A stretch of DNA of 64,000 nucleotides, taken from Ignavibacteriales bacterium (GTDB lineage Bacteria > Bacteroidota > Ignavibacteria > UBA10030). Positions 9,087-19,980 of this stretch are shown here, piece by piece. The DNA lies in the NCBI GenBank assembly GCA_026390575.1, contig JAPLFR010000016.1, positions 1 through 64,000 of the forward strand, read 5' to 3'. How positions within the stretch are numbered: the first letter of the stretch is position 1; every line of letters begins with the position of its first letter. Both the position numbers and the translations under genes were made by a program. The notes beneath the pieces are model-generated. The model worked only from the letters and a program-made list of their open reading frames with translations. It made no database searches and was not told where the DNA came from.

Positions 9087-10334
9087 TCAATCTATAAACA
9101 ACGGTTTAAGATGCCGATTCAGAATGTTGCCCGTGACCGATGCACTCACCGAGTTTTCATACTTGTCCAATGCCGAAGTGTATCGAGTACCCATTTCTGC
9201 AGCAATCTTGAATGCGACATGAAGCATTTGGCGCAAATGAATATTGAAAACAGGATTTTTTTGATCGTGCTGAAGTGCAGAGACAAACTGTTGAGACGTC
9301 CAGTTGCTTACCTGCGATGGCTGAGGTAATTTTGAATTATCGATCTCGACCACAGTTGCATACGGTTTGCAAAGTTCAACCCTGCGGGCAAACGCTTGGG
9401 CGTAGACATCGTGAGCGATCGCCAAACCATCACCGCCCGCCAATGCTAATCCAATCAATTCTTCAAGCCACGTTGTTCCTGCTGTTTTAAGATGAAGGCC
9501 TGCGTTATGCATCTTCAGCACTTGACGTATATGCGGGTACAGAGAAAACTTATCGCTGCCGGAATGTACGCTTAACTTCAAATTTTTGGGAAGATTAAAT
9601 ATATTAACCGCATGAGCAATAACCAAAACATCTTCTTCAAATTCTTGTGCGAATGCGCTCGGATTGCCTACATAATCAATTCCCTTTAGGAACTTGCCGG
9701 AAAATTTCGGAGCGATTGTCTGCGCAGGAATTCCTTCCTGCGCAAGAGCCGCAAGAATAAAAAACATTTCAACCGGAGTCTGCGGCGTATCTGTTTCATC
9801 CATAGATACTTCGACAATAAATTTGCCTTCGCCTTTATTCTTTTTAATGTGCTGATAGGTCTTCGCCGCTTCTTCGATCGCATAAAGATATTTCGCTCCT
9901 ATTGAATGAACCGAATCTTTTGTAACGGTAATTTCTCGCTGGACTCCAGGAATATTCAGCTTGCCGATGTACTTTGCCATTGATTGTTCGAAGGCTAGGA
10001 GATCTGCTTCTGCCGGAGCTATACCGATAAAATCAGCAACATCGAGAGTGAAGAAATCTGCATGCGCCATAAATTTATCTACGTTACCAAGCCCTATATG
10101 ATCGGCATCAACGTGATATGCCCCCTTCCACCCCATTTTTTTCACTGCTGTATCCGCTTCACGGCGGGTATCTTCCGGGTTCGTACCAATGATCGTGTGT
10201 TCACGATTAGATTTATTCCAAACTGGAACCACATCTACTCCTAGCTGTTGTGCAATCAGGAATGCCTGCAATTGTGCATTCCCCTGGCGGCCAAAACGAT
10301 CTCCGACACCTATTGAATACTTCTCGAGCGTCAT
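9087..10334 (-). CDS. uxaE: tagaturonate/fructuronate epimerase (UxaE family)
   Basis: About 415 residues from the ATG at 10332-10334, preceded by AAGGAGA; the longer frame to 10439 adds an unlikely basic extension. It matches the UxaE family, first characterised in Thermotoga, which interconverts D-tagaturonate and D-fructuronate in hexuronate breakdown. Supporting blocks are IGVGDRFGRQGNAQLQAF at the start, the histidine/aspartate cluster AYHVDADHIGL (H74, D76, H79), FIVEVSMDETDTPQTPVEM, and KLSVHSGSDKFSLYPHI, which hold likely metal ligands. No other uronate genes (isomerase, reductases, KDG kinase) are next to it, so the pathway must be completed elsewhere or the enzyme serves another sugar acid. 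Confidence 0.75.
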   Translation of the reverse strand: MTLEKYSIGVGDRFGRQGNAQLQAFLIAQQLGVDVVPVWNKSNREHTIIGTNPEDTRREADTAVKKMGWKGAYHVDADHIGLGNVDKFMAHADFFTLDVADFIGIAPAEADLLAFEQSMAKYIGKLNIPGVQREITVTKDSVHSIGAKYLYAIEEAAKTYQHIKKNKGEGKFIVEVSMDETDTPQTPVEMFFILAALAQEGIPAQTIAPKFSGKFLKGIDYVGNPSAFAQEFEEDVLVIAHAVNIFNLPKNLKLSVHSGSDKFSLYPHIRQVLKMHNAGLHLKTAGTTWLEELIGLALAGGDGLAIAHDVYAQAFARRVELCKPYATVVEIDNSKLPQPSQVSNWTSQQFVSALQHDQKNPVFNIHLRQMLHVAFKIAAEMGTRYTSALDKYENSVSASVTGNILNRHLKPLFID

Positions 10335-10592
10335 TGTATATCTCCTTATTTTAGGGACAACGTATCTGTCAATATTGATTCTTAGGATTGGTATGAAATA
10401 CATCCTATAAAACCTTAATAGCCTCATGCTATCTATCAATGAGATAGATGCCTTACGTTAAGATAGGAATATTTTTTTTATCTGCCAATCACCTTACCAT
10501 AAAATTAGCTCATTGACTTTTTGTTGAGCCTTTTGCATGTTGAATCATCAAAAGAGATCATACTAAGTCATACTATTTTAAGGAAGAGGATC

Positions 10593-11027
10593 ATGACGAC
10601 AGTCAAAAATGTTCTGCAAGCCAAAGAAAATAATATTTGGTCGATTGCTCCAGATGCGATCGTATTTGATGCACTTAAAATTATGGCAGAAAAAAATATC
10701 GGCGCGCTTCTGGTGATGCAAAAGGAAAAAGTGGTGGGGATTTTCTCTGAACGGGACTATGCCAGAAAGATTGTACTCAAAGGAGAATCTTCACGCACAA
10801 CTGCTGTAAAAGATGTGATGACCTCCGAAGTGCTTTCTGTGAACCCGGAGCAATCCATTGACGAATGCATGGCTCTTATGACCAATAAACACGTCCGTCA
10901 CCTTCCTGTCATAGAGAACGGAAAACTCATTGGTCTCATTTCAATTGGAGACGTAGTAAAAGCGATTATTTCCGAACATGAATATACGATAAAACAGTTG
11001 GAAAATTATATTACAGGTTCCCGGTGA
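10593..11027 (+). CDS. CBS-pair domain protein
   Basis: 144 residues from the ATG at 10593, behind AGGAAGAGGA; an upstream in-frame start at 10521 adds 24 residues with no family support. Two CBS motifs fill the protein (about 8-65 and 72-130), with typical ends VVGIFSERDYARKIV and LIGLISIGDVVKAII. Stand-alone CBS pairs sense adenosine nucleotides or S-adenosylmethionine and regulate partner enzymes or channels. The partner is not evident here. It diverges from uxaE across a 258-base gap. Confidence 0.85.
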   Translation: MTTVKNVLQAKENNIWSIAPDAIVFDALKIMAEKNIGALLVMQKEKVVGIFSERDYARKIVLKGESSRTTAVKDVMTSEVLSVNPEQSIDECMALMTNKHVRHLPVIENGKLIGLISIGDVVKAIISEHEYTIKQLENYITGSR

Positions 11028-11036
11028 GGGGAACCT
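11015..11036 (+). other. hairpin at the end of the CBS gene
   Basis: Perfect eight-base stem AGGTTCCC (11015-11022) / GGGAACCT (11029-11036), overlapping the stop codon. No immediate T-run follows, so termination is only a possibility. Confidence 0.35.
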
Positions 11037-11229
11037 CGGCTGCACCTCTCTTCCTCTTTATTTCGCTAAAGCAATTTTTATTGCCGCATCTCTTGAATTC
11101 CCGCATTACCATTCGTATATTATTTTTGTTTGATTTTGACATTCAACGATGAAGCCTGCCTCATGTCTTACGTTATGTCATTTATCAAGTATCGCACCGA
11201 AAGCTGGCACCACATAAGGATCTTCGAGA

Positions 11230-13800
11230 ATGTTTGAAAAGTTTATCTCGCTTCTTGCACCGCCAAACTTCGGCGATGAAGAAAAAAATCGCATTGCAGA
11301 AATCCTCAATGTTATCGCGCTGAGTATCCTTACAGGCTTTATAATTCTCGTTCTTCAAAGAGCGATCGCCGGTCAATATAAACTCTTTATTCAAACATTA
11401 TCCGCTGGCGTCATGATTATTCTTTCTATCGTGTTCCTCAGGAAAGGGTATTTGCAATGGGCAGAAGGACTGTTGCTCTGGACAATCTTGGGTTTCATAA
11501 CATTTCTGCTCTATACATCAAATGGACTTCACAATATTGCTCTTCTTGGCATCCCTATATGTCTGGTGTTTGCAGGAATTGCTCTCCGTGCAATTTATTT
11601 CTTTGCCTTCACATTTTTGGCAATTCTGTCAGTAGTCACCATAGGCTTTCTCGAAATTAATGGATTGCTTACGACTCGAAACATCACGCAGACAACGTAC
11701 TTCGATGTTATCGATATCGTTGTTATCCTTGTTGTGACAGCTGTTGCTGTGCGGATTCTTTCAGACAATCTTCTGCGAAGTATCAATAGAGCGCGTATGA
11801 AGGAGAAGGATATCCGGCATCAAGCCACGGAACTAAAGGAATCGGAAGAAAAGTTCAGAACACTGACTGAAGAATTACCAAATATGGTTTTCATTTACGA
11901 GAATGGAAAGATTGTGTATGTGAATGAACGATGTAAAGAGTTGATCGGGTTTACACGCGAAGAAATTTATGCTCCGGGATTCGATATTCTTTCCATTATT
12001 GCACCGGAACATCGGGATGTGATCATGCAAAAATTCTTTCAGCATAAAATTGGCGTTGAGGTAGAACCGTATGAGTGTACATATATTGGAAAAGCCGATC
12101 AGAGAATCGAGTGCCTTCAAATGTCGAAGGTGATCCATTATACAGGACAACCAGCCATACTTGGAATTGTAGCGGATTTGACGGAATTTAAGCGCGCTCA
12201 AGACGCTATTCGTGAAAGTCAAAGCCGGCTTTCTTGCATCATCACATCTGCAATGGAAAGCATCATCACATTAGATGAACACCGGCGTATCTTATCGTTT
12301 AACCCTGCATCAGAACAGATGTTCTGCTGCTCCGAAGCAGAGGCAACAGGACAGTCCATCGATCGCTTCATTGCCCTTCCAAACACCGATAAGAACCATG
12401 GCAACGGTGATGTTCATGAGTCGCACTCGATCGTCAGCTTATTGGAAGGCAGGATGAGAACGATTAACGGAATTCGTGTGAACGGTGAAGTTTTTCCAGT
12501 TGAGGCATCCATCGCAAAAGTGAATTCGGGAAACGAAGAACTCTACACAATCATCCTCCGTGATATCACTGAACGAATAAAGTCAGAAGAGACTCAAAGA
12601 AACTTGCAGGCACAGCTATTGCAATCGCAAAAGATGGAGGCAGTTGGTTCTCTGGCTGGCGGTATTGCACATGATTTTAACAATATTCTTTCTGTCATTA
12701 TTGGCAATGCCGAACTAGTGAAATTGAAACTCGCTCCAAAACATCGAGCAATGAAACATATCGAGGAAGTGGTCAGTGCATCGGATCGGGCGCAAGATCT
12801 TGTTCAGCAAATTCTCGCTTTTAGCAGGAAACAAGACACACAGTTCCGGCCCGTTCGGCTGCATTACATTTTACGAGAAGGAATGAGACTTCTCCGTGCA
12901 TCGCTTCCTGCCACCATCGAGATTAAAATGGATTTACCGATCAATGGCCCGCTCATTTTGGGTGATGCGACACAAATACACCAAGTGATTATGAATCTTT
13001 GTACAAATGCCGCTCAAGCAATGGAAGGAATCGACGGAAAGCTCATCTTGCGCCAGAAGAATGTAGCGTTCGACGATCGTTCAATCCTGTTTCATCCTGA
13101 TCTGAAGAAGGGTCTCTATGCAATGTTCTCGGTACAGGATACCGGACTCGGCATGGATGGATTCACGTTGAAACGGATTTTCGAACCGTTCTTTACCACA
13201 AAAGCACCTGGTAAAGGAACGGGATTGGGATTGGCAATTGTCCATGCCATCATCAAAAACCATGGCGGCGCAATTAAAGTTCAAAGTCAAGTTGGAAAAG
13301 GCACTCAAGTAGATGTGTATATACCTGTGTATGAAGGTGAAGAAGAAAATGTAAAATCTGAAACAGCAAAGAAACGCTTCGGACACGCCGAACGTATTAT
13401 GATTGTTGATGATGAAGAACTATTACTTAAAACGCTGACAGAGACCCTCAAAGGTCTTGGCTATCAAGCGTACCCCTTTGTCAGGCCGACTGAAGCGCTA
13501 CAAGCATTCGAGCAACACCCCGACGAATTTGATCTCATCATTACAGACCAGACGATGCCGCATATGACCGGTATTCTTCTCGCCGACAGAATCAGGCAAG
13601 TGCGTAACGACCTGCCGATCGTTTTAATGACGGGATATGATCAATTAGAAGATTCCAAGAAACTTGAAGCTCTCGGCATTCAGACTGTTCTGCTCAAACC
13701 CTTTAGGAAAGTTGTTCTTGGAGAGACTCTTAAGAAAATATTGGAAACAAAAGAAGTAACAAAACCGTACAATCATTTAGCAAAAAAAGCAAAACACTAA
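11230..13800 (+). CDS. membrane hybrid sensor histidine kinase with receiver domain
   Basis: 856 residues. About six membrane segments (25-175) are followed by two PAS domains (about 205-320 and 330-450), a HisKA domain with the phospho-acceptor H481 in [13 protein letters not shown], an HATPase_c domain with N box [11 protein letters not shown]1 DTGLGM and G2 GTGLGLAIV, and a C-terminal receiver beginning RIMIVDDEE with phospho-acceptor aspartate in [10 protein letters not shown] and the lysine in LLKPF. It is a self-contained phosphorelay that senses an unknown membrane or cytoplasmic signal. The convergent response regulator gene next door is a natural partner candidate. Confidence 0.9.
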   Translation: MFEKFISLLAPPNFGDEEKNRIAEILNVIALSILTGFIILVLQRAIAGQYKLFIQTLSAGVMIILSIVFLRKGYLQWAEGLLLWTILGFITFLLYTSNGLHNIALLGIPICLVFAGIALRAIYFFAFTFLAILSVVTIGFLEINGLLTTRNITQTTYFDVIDIVVILVVTAVAVRILSDNLLRSINRARMKEKDIRHQATELKESEEKFRTLTEELPNMVFIYENGKIVYVNERCKELIGFTREEIYAPGFDILSIIAPEHRDVIMQKFFQHKIGVEVEPYECTYIGKADQRIECLQMSKVIHYTGQPAILGIVADLTEFKRAQDAIRESQSRLSCIITSAMESIITLDEHRRILSFNPASEQMFCCSEAEATGQSIDRFIALPNTDKNHGNGDVHESHSIVSLLEGRMRTINGIRVNGEVFPVEASIAKVNSGNEELYTIILRDITERIKSEETQRNLQAQLLQSQKMEAVGSLAGGIAHDFNNILSVIIGNAELVKLKLAPKHRAMKHIEEVVSASDRAQDLVQQILAFSRKQDTQFRPVRLHYILREGMRLLRASLPATIEIKMDLPINGPLILGDATQIHQVIMNLCTNAAQAMEGIDGKLILRQKNVAFDDRSILFHPDLKKGLYAMFSVQDTGLGMDGFTLKRIFEPFFTTKAPGKGTGLGLAIVHAIIKNHGGAIKVQSQVGKGTQVDVYIPVYEGEEENVKSETAKKRFGHAERIMIVDDEELLLKTLTETLKGLGYQAYPFVRPTEALQAFEQHPDEFDLIITDQTMPHMTGILLADRIRQVRNDLPIVLMTGYDQLEDSKKLEALGIQTVLLKPFRKVVLGETLKKILETKEVTKPYNHLAKKAKH

Positions 13801-13833
13801 AGAGAAGAAAACCATCCTCACTCTCTTCTCTTT
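13799..13833. terminator. bidirectional AT-rich terminator between convergent genes
   Basis: Ten-base perfect inverted repeat AAAGAGAAGA (13799-13808) / TCTTCTCTTT (13824-13833) in the gap between the convergent kinase and response-regulator genes. The stem is GC-poor but ends in A/T on both sides, as bidirectional terminators do. Confidence 0.45.
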
Positions 13834-13875
13834 CATGTTCATGATCATCCGAAGTAGTAATCCTGAACGAGAGAC

Positions 13876-14985
13876 TTACAATCCTGATAGAAGTCTGAGC
13901 TGTTCGTACCTTTTTATTTTTCCACGAACTGTGGCAAGAAGATTTTCGCGATGAATCGGTTTAACAAGAAAATCATCGACACCGATTTCTTTACTAGCTC
14001 GCATAAGAACGGCATCATTTAATCCTGTGATAAACACAAATGGCACTTGCTGCAGGTGACGCAGTTCCCTGGTTTTTTCATAAAATAAAAAACCATTCAT
14101 TGTTGAAGTTTCCAGGCTGATGTCACAGAGAATCAAATCAACTTTTTCTTTCTTAAAATATTCGTATGCATCATCCGACGTGCTAAAGCCCGCCACATTG
14201 TATTTTTCTTGAACAAGCGTCGCCTCCATCAAGGTAAGTATTTGCTCGTCATCGTCAATCACAGCAATCTTCCACTTCTTCCTCTTCATCTCCTTTAAAA
14301 CAACAAGGTTTGCATCGATGACAACCTGGTCGGAATTTGACACGTCGAAACTTTTACGAAGTTCGGCAAGACTTTCTTTCACCTCTGTCTGCGATGCATG
14401 TTGTAAAAGATGCTTTAGTAAAAAAATATAAATTTCTAATTTTGCTTGTCTATCTAAGACTTCATGTTCTTCCGCTGTAATAGAAAGCGATTGTCTGAGG
14501 TCTAGAAGTTCGTGTACTTCCTCTTCAGTTTTTTGACCGTCAGACCAGATAAGCAAGAGTGCCTGTTTGTAGGTTTCTAATGCTTCTTTCGACGCTCGTT
14601 TTATTTTTGCAGGTTCGGTTGAATCAGTAGAACGCAGACCCGCTTTTTTGAATTCCTCATACAGCGCCGGCACTTTCATTCCATTGATGCCTGCGGGATC
14701 AGTGAGAATGTGCTCATTCAGATTATATGGTGTGAGCACTTTGTCAGATACATCGGTATTCTTTACGTTATTTTGTGGATCTGTATTTTTGCGTTGCTGC
14801 TGAAAAAAAAGTTCTTGAATTCGTTCTTCATAGGCAAATGCATATAAATTTTTGGGATCTAATTCGCGCGCTTTTTTTACTTCCTGAAGCGCCTTTTCTA
14901 AATTATTCGATTTTACAAGTTGATCGACATGCTTTAGGATTTCTCTGGACGATTTCGTGGCTTCAGGTATTCGTGTCGATTCCAA
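13876..14985 (-). CDS. response regulator with TPR-like and TerB-like N-terminal half
   Basis: 369 residues. Residues 12-60 look like a TPR helix pair (LVKSNNLEKALQEVKKARELDPKNLYAFAYEERI). A helical segment at about 135-205 (ALLLIWSDGQKTEEEVHELLDLRQSLSITAEEH) has the pattern of TerB-like domains, with acidic positions in WSDG. The C-terminal receiver (238-360) is intact: acidic triad in VIDDDE, phospho-acceptor D288 in LILCDIS, the T/S site in FITGLND and K342 in LVKPI. There is no DNA-binding domain, so output is presumably through protein contacts. It is convergent with the hybrid kinase at 11230. The TerB assignment is by pattern only. Confidence 0.7.
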   Translation of the reverse strand: MESTRIPEATKSSREILKHVDQLVKSNNLEKALQEVKKARELDPKNLYAFAYEERIQELFFQQQRKNTDPQNNVKNTDVSDKVLTPYNLNEHILTDPAGINGMKVPALYEEFKKAGLRSTDSTEPAKIKRASKEALETYKQALLLIWSDGQKTEEEVHELLDLRQSLSITAEEHEVLDRQAKLEIYIFLLKHLLQHASQTEVKESLAELRKSFDVSNSDQVVIDANLVVLKEMKRKKWKIAVIDDDEQILTLMEATLVQEKYNVAGFSTSDDAYEYFKKEKVDLILCDISLETSTMNGFLFYEKTRELRHLQQVPFVFITGLNDAVLMRASKEIGVDDFLVKPIHRENLLATVRGKIKRYEQLRLLSGL

Positions 14986-15300
14986 TTAATTTTCTCCTTT
15001 ATATGGTCACACGTATTCTTGCGATTTGGAAAAATATGAAGAACTGTCCTCTTTGGATCATAACGAATTATGAGAGGCAACTATAAGATAAACAACGAGT
15101 TCTTGTTGTGCACCGACAGATTACACTACTCTATTACAGTAGAATGTAGGAATGTCTTTCGAGAAACGCAATTTGAAAATCCTTGTATTCACATATTTTA
15201 TGGACAGCAAATCGATCGCTGTTGCAGCGGTGTACGAGAAGCGACCACGTTTCCTTTTCCTTTGAGAGTATTTGTAATTCAGCTTTTACGAAACCAACCT
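14986..15300. other. 315-base intergenic region
   Basis: Lies upstream of the response-regulator gene and downstream of cstA (both minus strand). It must hold the promoter of the regulator. I see no convincing gene, strong hairpin or repeat; the plus-strand open frame crossing it is the antisense of cstA. Confidence 0.6.
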
Positions 15301-17124
15301 CTACTCGTTCGTAATAATTTCTTGCCTGCCCCGAACAACAGCGATCCATTTGGGCACTGCATCAACGATCACAATAATCACGCTTCCCATAATCACAACT
15401 GTGAGAAGAAGATTAATAATTCCGTGCATGTGCGTTTTTTCTATACGCAGCATCGGAATGAACAAGTTCATAATATTCATTGCACCGGCAACGAGAGTGG
15501 TGATAGTGACAAAGATGAGCGGTACAATGGTGACCCACGCATACCGGGCTTTTCCACGATTGATAATAAACGACGTTCCCACCGTGAGTGCTATTGCTGC
15601 AAGCAACTGGTTCGCTGTTCCAAACATCGGCCATATCGAAGAAACACTGCCGGTATAGATAAAGTATGCCCACGCAACAACAATCACAAAACTCGCAAGC
15701 AAATTGCCTGGCAGCCAATCGGTCCGGCCAAAAGGCTTGTAAATTTTTCCTAGCATTTCCTGTAATACGAATCTGCCGATTCGTGTGCCTGCGTCAATCG
15801 TTGTAAGGATGAACAGCGCCTCGAACATAATAGCAAAATGATACCAGTACGACATTAAATTCGTTAATCCGGGAATATTAGAAAATATTTGTGCCATCCC
15901 GACTGCCAGCGATACTGCGCCGCCCGTTCTGCCAATAATCTTCTCGCCCACATCCGCCGAAAGCTGCGCAATATTCGAATCCACAAATCCCATTGCGTGA
16001 AGCTGCGGAAGAACAGATTGAAATTTTTCCACCGGCACATTGATCATAAAATAATCGAGAGGCAACAAACTTGCCGCCGCAATAAGAGCCAGCACACTGA
16101 CAATGCCTTCAGCAAGCATTGAGCCGACTGCGATGAATTTGATTTGCGATTCTCTCATCAACATTTTCGGCGTTGTACCGGAACTCACGAGCGAATGAAA
16201 TCCCGAGACGGCTCCACATGCGATAGTAATGAACAAATACGGGAAGAGTGTTCCAGGAATAATCGGCCCGCCGCCATGCACATACATCGTAAATGCCGGC
16301 ATCTTCAGGATCGGTGCGACAATGATAATACCAAGCGCGAGAAGTCCTATAACGGTCAGTTTCATTATTGAACTCAAATAGTCACGCGGCGACAACAACA
16401 GCCACACCGGCAATACAGAGGCACAGAAGCCATACATCGCAAGCAGAATCGTTAATGAACTATGATCAAACATGAACCACGAGGCAACGGGCGAATCTGG
16501 AATGTAGCGGCCGTAGATTACTGCGAGTGTCAACAAGATCACACCGCCTATTGTGGCTTCCGCAACTTTTCCTTTTCGCAACCGAAACATCCAGATGCCC
16601 ATAAGAAGCGCGATAGGAATCGTTGCCGCAATAGTGAAGGTACCCCACGCACTTTCGGAAAGTGAATTTACAACTACCAAGCCAAGTCCTGCCATTGCGA
16701 CGACGAGGATGATCAGGATGGCAATCGATGCTGTCGTTCCACTGAGCCGGCTAATTTCCACTTTTGCAATCTCTGCCAGAGATTTTGCATCGTGCCGAAC
16801 CGATGCAACAAGAATAACAAAATCATGTACCGCACCTGCCATCACTGCACCAATCACCATCCACAGGAAACCAGGAAAGTAGCCGAACTGCACTGCAAGC
16901 ACCGGACCAACAAGTGGACCTGCGCCAGCAATTGCCGCAAAATGATGACCGAAGAGCACCCATTTGTTCATGGGATAATAATTCTGACCGTCGTACAATC
17001 GGCTTGATGGCAGAACATTAACATCATTCACGACGGCAACTTTTGCTGCGATGAAACTAAAATAAAAACGATACGCAAGCGCGAAAAAAGCTATCGCCGC
17101 AATGAGCAAAGGCATAGCATTCAT
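15301..17124 (-). CDS. cstA: carbon starvation protein CstA family transporter
   Basis: 607 residues with about 15-16 membrane segments. The family signature is clear from the start: [44 protein letters not shown], and the later [19 protein letters not shown]. CstA proteins are inner-membrane transporters induced by carbon starvation; characterised members import pyruvate or peptides. It is somewhat shorter than the ~700-residue Escherichia coli protein but similar to many short members. It stands alone between pncB and the response regulator. The peptide genes at 5.5-8.8 kb make a peptide substrate plausible. Confidence 0.92.
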   Translation of the reverse strand: MNAMPLLIAAIAFFALAYRFYFSFIAAKVAVVNDVNVLPSSRLYDGQNYYPMNKWVLFGHHFAAIAGAGPLVGPVLAVQFGYFPGFLWMVIGAVMAGAVHDFVILVASVRHDAKSLAEIAKVEISRLSGTTASIAILIILVVAMAGLGLVVVNSLSESAWGTFTIAATIPIALLMGIWMFRLRKGKVAEATIGGVILLTLAVIYGRYIPDSPVASWFMFDHSSLTILLAMYGFCASVLPVWLLLSPRDYLSSIMKLTVIGLLALGIIIVAPILKMPAFTMYVHGGGPIIPGTLFPYLFITIACGAVSGFHSLVSSGTTPKMLMRESQIKFIAVGSMLAEGIVSVLALIAAASLLPLDYFMINVPVEKFQSVLPQLHAMGFVDSNIAQLSADVGEKIIGRTGGAVSLAVGMAQIFSNIPGLTNLMSYWYHFAIMFEALFILTTIDAGTRIGRFVLQEMLGKIYKPFGRTDWLPGNLLASFVIVVAWAYFIYTGSVSSIWPMFGTANQLLAAIALTVGTSFIINRGKARYAWVTIVPLIFVTITTLVAGAMNIMNLFIPMLRIEKTHMHGIINLLLTVVIMGSVIIVIVDAVPKWIAVVRGRQEIITNE

Positions 17125-17360
17125 TTTTGCTCCATTTCAATTAATTCCAGGGGAACGGAAAACAAGAAAGAAGTGTCAAATAAACGGAGATAATCACAGA
17201 TCGCCGGCAACCAACAATATCTTTCATTATTTAAAAAAATTCTTTTATCATACTCCTTGAAAACCACTCACGCAACTATATCATCGTGTGAAAAGTTTTT
17301 GCTTTTCTTGCAGCGATGGCGGAAAAGTTTTCGTTTTGTTAACAAACAACATTCAATTTC

Positions 17361-18788
17361 TTACTTCTTCGCCAATGAACCTTTTTGTATTTGTTCAAAC
17401 AAGAATGTACGCAATCTCATCAATGAAGGGCTAAGACCAACCTTAAAATGCTGTGGATTTTCGAAACGTTTACATTCTCCAGGTAAACAAGAAAACCTTT
17501 GTGATACATAGCGGGCACTTTCCGTCGGAGTCGGCAATGGGCCAATGATATGTCCATCTTCCATCACTTTTTGCATAAGCGGCCTTGGAATCAATCCTCC
17601 AACACTATGCTGCTGCTCTGTATGAAATGGATCGTAGAATACTTCGATGTCATCTTCTGTTTCCATCATGATACCGTCTGAATCGAAATGGCCCATAGGA
17701 TCAAAATAGCGTACGACTTTTTTCCGTCCGGGCAGCGTAGTCTTCGCATAGCTTTCCGCAAATTTTAATATAGGCTGTTCTCCAATGACGCTTGGTTTGT
17801 ATACGCCTTGTAACGCAGGACAACTATATGCAGTTAAGAGTCGTGTACCAATGCCAAATGCGTCAATAGGTGCACCTTGTTGAAGAAGACTACTAATAAG
17901 CAATTCATCAAGTTGATTCGAGACAACAATTTGCACGTAGCTAAGTTTTGCGGCATCCAGTATTGCACGAGCTTTCTTGCTCAAATGTGCAAGATCGCCC
18001 GTGTCAAGCCGGATGGCTTTAAGTTTTTTTCCTCTCTCTTCCATTTCTTTTGCTACAATTAATGCATTGGGAAGTCCACTTCTCATAACATTATACGTAT
18101 CAACAAGAAGTGTGCAATCTTCCGGATAAATTTCCGCGTATGCGCGGAAGGCAGTAAGTTCATCACCGAAACTTTGAATCCATGAATGAGATTGTGTACC
18201 AGCTAACTGGAGCGAGTAACGGAAAGCTGCGTAGACATTTGAGGTCGCATCTAATCCACCAATGATAGCGGCTTTACTTGCTTGAATGCCTCCTAATCCT
18301 TGTGCCCGGCGCAATCCAACATCAATGATTCTCCGATTGCCAGCTGCAAACCGGATACGTGATGCTTTCGTAGCTATCAGCGATTGGAAATTTAATAAAT
18401 TAAGAAGTATCGTTTCGATGAACTGCGTTTCGAAAAGGGTTCCCTCTACACGAACAATTGGTTCTAACGGAAATATAAGTTCACCTTCCCTCATTGCGTG
18501 AACTGTTCCCGAAAAACGAAAATTAAAAAGATAGCGAAGAAATTCTTCTTTGAACCCCAGGGACCGAATATATTCAATCTCGCTATCTTCAAACCGCAAT
18601 TTTTCGAGAATCTCCAGAAGGTCGCTGAGCCCAGCAAAAACGACATAGCCGTTGCCAAAAGGATTTTCGCGGAAAAAGAAATCGAAGACTGCCTTTGTTT
18701 CAGCTCTCCCTGATAATAAATATCCCTGCGCCATCGTGAGCTGGTAGTAATCTGTGAAGAGCGCAGCATGTGAATCGAAGACTCTCAT
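17361..18788 (-). CDS. pncB: nicotinate phosphoribosyltransferase
   Basis: 475 residues, the expected length. The enzyme joins nicotinate to PRPP with ATP hydrolysis to give nicotinate mononucleotide, the salvage entry to NAD. Recognisable blocks are LFTDYYQLTMAQGYL at the N-terminus, RRAQGLGGIQASKAA, the phosphoribosyl-binding LVDTYNVMRSGLPNA, AIRLDTGDLAHLSKKAR and the GIGTRL motif. It is the last biosynthetic gene of the long minus-strand block; 49 bases separate it from yraN. Confidence 0.93.
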   Translation of the reverse strand: MRVFDSHAALFTDYYQLTMAQGYLLSGRAETKAVFDFFFRENPFGNGYVVFAGLSDLLEILEKLRFEDSEIEYIRSLGFKEEFLRYLFNFRFSGTVHAMREGELIFPLEPIVRVEGTLFETQFIETILLNLLNFQSLIATKASRIRFAAGNRRIIDVGLRRAQGLGGIQASKAAIIGGLDATSNVYAAFRYSLQLAGTQSHSWIQSFGDELTAFRAYAEIYPEDCTLLVDTYNVMRSGLPNALIVAKEMEERGKKLKAIRLDTGDLAHLSKKARAILDAAKLSYVQIVVSNQLDELLISSLLQQGAPIDAFGIGTRLLTAYSCPALQGVYKPSVIGEQPILKFAESYAKTTLPGRKKVVRYFDPMGHFDSDGIMMETEDDIEVFYDPFHTEQQHSVGGLIPRPLMQKVMEDGHIIGPLPTPTESARYVSQRFSCLPGECKRFENPQHFKVGLSPSLMRLRTFLFEQIQKGSLAKK

Positions 18789-18837
18789 AATCTATCACTC
18801 TCCTGAATCGTTAATAATTTTATGCTGAGAAAAAGAA

Positions 18838-19197
18838 TTAAAATGCATTTTTTATATGCCGAATATCTGCTTTACCATCTTTGAATTCAATCGCAACAAC
18901 ATCGAACCGGCATAGACGATTATCAATATCGTGCTCGAACAGATAACCGTCGGCAACTCTCTGCACCTGTTCCTGTTTTTCTTCCGTTACTGCATCTTCC
19001 GGCGCTCCGAACACTGTAGAGCGTCGTGCCTTGACTTCTACAAAGACTAACTCATCACCTTCTTCTGCAATCAGATCAATCTCGCCCCGTTCAAAACGGT
19101 AATTACGGTCTATTATTTTAAAACCGTTTCGTTCAAGAAACCGTGCAGCTAAATCTTCTCCGGCTTTTCCTTGAATTCGACGATTGATCGGCGGCAT
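18838..19197 (-). CDS. yraN: YraN/UPF0102 family putative endonuclease
   Basis: 119 residues, the usual length. It has the restriction-endonuclease-like core typical of the family: GEDLAARFLERNGFKIIDRNYRFERGEIDLIAEE then LVFVEVKARRS, giving the E-D-ExK metal site. The exact cellular role is not known; the family is nearly always found next to rnhB, as here. Confidence 0.9.
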   Translation of the reverse strand: MPPINRRIQGKAGEDLAARFLERNGFKIIDRNYRFERGEIDLIAEEGDELVFVEVKARRSTVFGAPEDAVTEEKQEQVQRVADGYLFEHDIDNRLCRFDVVAIEFKDGKADIRHIKNAF

Positions 19198-19353
19198 AGT
19201 ATTTATTCAAACGTACCTAACGTTCCTTCATCCGAACATAAAAAGATGAGGCACAATTCGTGCAATTAAAATAATGAATGTGTGTGGGACATGCAATCCA
19301 TTGTACTATCTGCACTCATCCAGACATTAGATGAAGAATAATCAATATTTTTA

Positions 19354-19977
19354 CTATAATAATTTTCCTTGAAGAGCGGACGGATGAAACGATCTACGAT
19401 GAATTTCGCAGAATCCGTACGTGCGGATAGCGTCAATGTGTTGGCGTGTCCCATAACCTTTATGTTGGGCAAAGCCATATTGTGGAAATTGAATATCAAG
19501 GTCGCGCATGAGCCGATCACGCGTCACTTTCGCAACGATTGAAGCGGCAGCAATCGTGAAAGACGTTTCATCGCCTCGAATAATGTTTTGGAATTTCAGC
19601 GTTTCATGCTTAAAAGAATTACCATCGATAATTGCATATTCCGGCTGAATATTCATACTCTCTATCGATTTCCTCATTGCCAAAATGGTCGCCTGCAGAA
19701 TATTAATTCGATCAATCACTTCGTGATCGACAACGCCGACACCAACACAAATGGCTTGTTCCATAATTAACGTGAACAATGCTTCCCGCTGTTTTGCTGT
19801 ACATTTCTTAGAATCATCCACATGCTCTATGGTAAGATCTCTGGGGAAGACAACTGCCGCTGCGACGACGGGTCCTGCAAGCGGGCCCCGGCCGGCTTCA
19901 TCTACACCTGCAATGTGTTCGATGCCTTGCAGCCATAACGCGCGTTCTATTTCAAGACTGACGCAAGAATGTTTCAT
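19354..19977 (-). CDS. rnhB: ribonuclease HII
   Basis: 207 residues. It cleaves RNA in RNA-DNA hybrids, including single ribonucleotides in DNA. The catalytic D26 and E27 lie in HIAGVDEAGRGPLAGPV; the third acidic residue is in HVDDSKKC and the fourth in YAIIDGNSF. The stop codon is 156 bases before yraN and the start is 3 bases after the stop of the prenyltransferase gene, so it is likely co-transcribed with it. Confidence 0.95.
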   Translation of the reverse strand: MKHSCVSLEIERALWLQGIEHIAGVDEAGRGPLAGPVVAAAVVFPRDLTIEHVDDSKKCTAKQREALFTLIMEQAICVGVGVVDHEVIDRINILQATILAMRKSIESMNIQPEYAIIDGNSFKHETLKFQNIIRGDETSFTIAAASIVAKVTRDRLMRDLDIQFPQYGFAQHKGYGTRQHIDAIRTYGFCEIHRRSFHPSALQGKLL

Positions 19978-19980
19978 GAG

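Noticed and set aside
10335-10439. Longer N-terminus for the UxaE-type epimerase
   Set aside because: The added basic residues have no family support, and a better ATG with AAGGAGA is at 10334.
15070-15753. 227-codon plus-strand open frame opposite cstA
   Set aside because: It is antisense to the conserved cstA gene and reads as low-complexity, histidine- and cysteine-rich sequence with no family.
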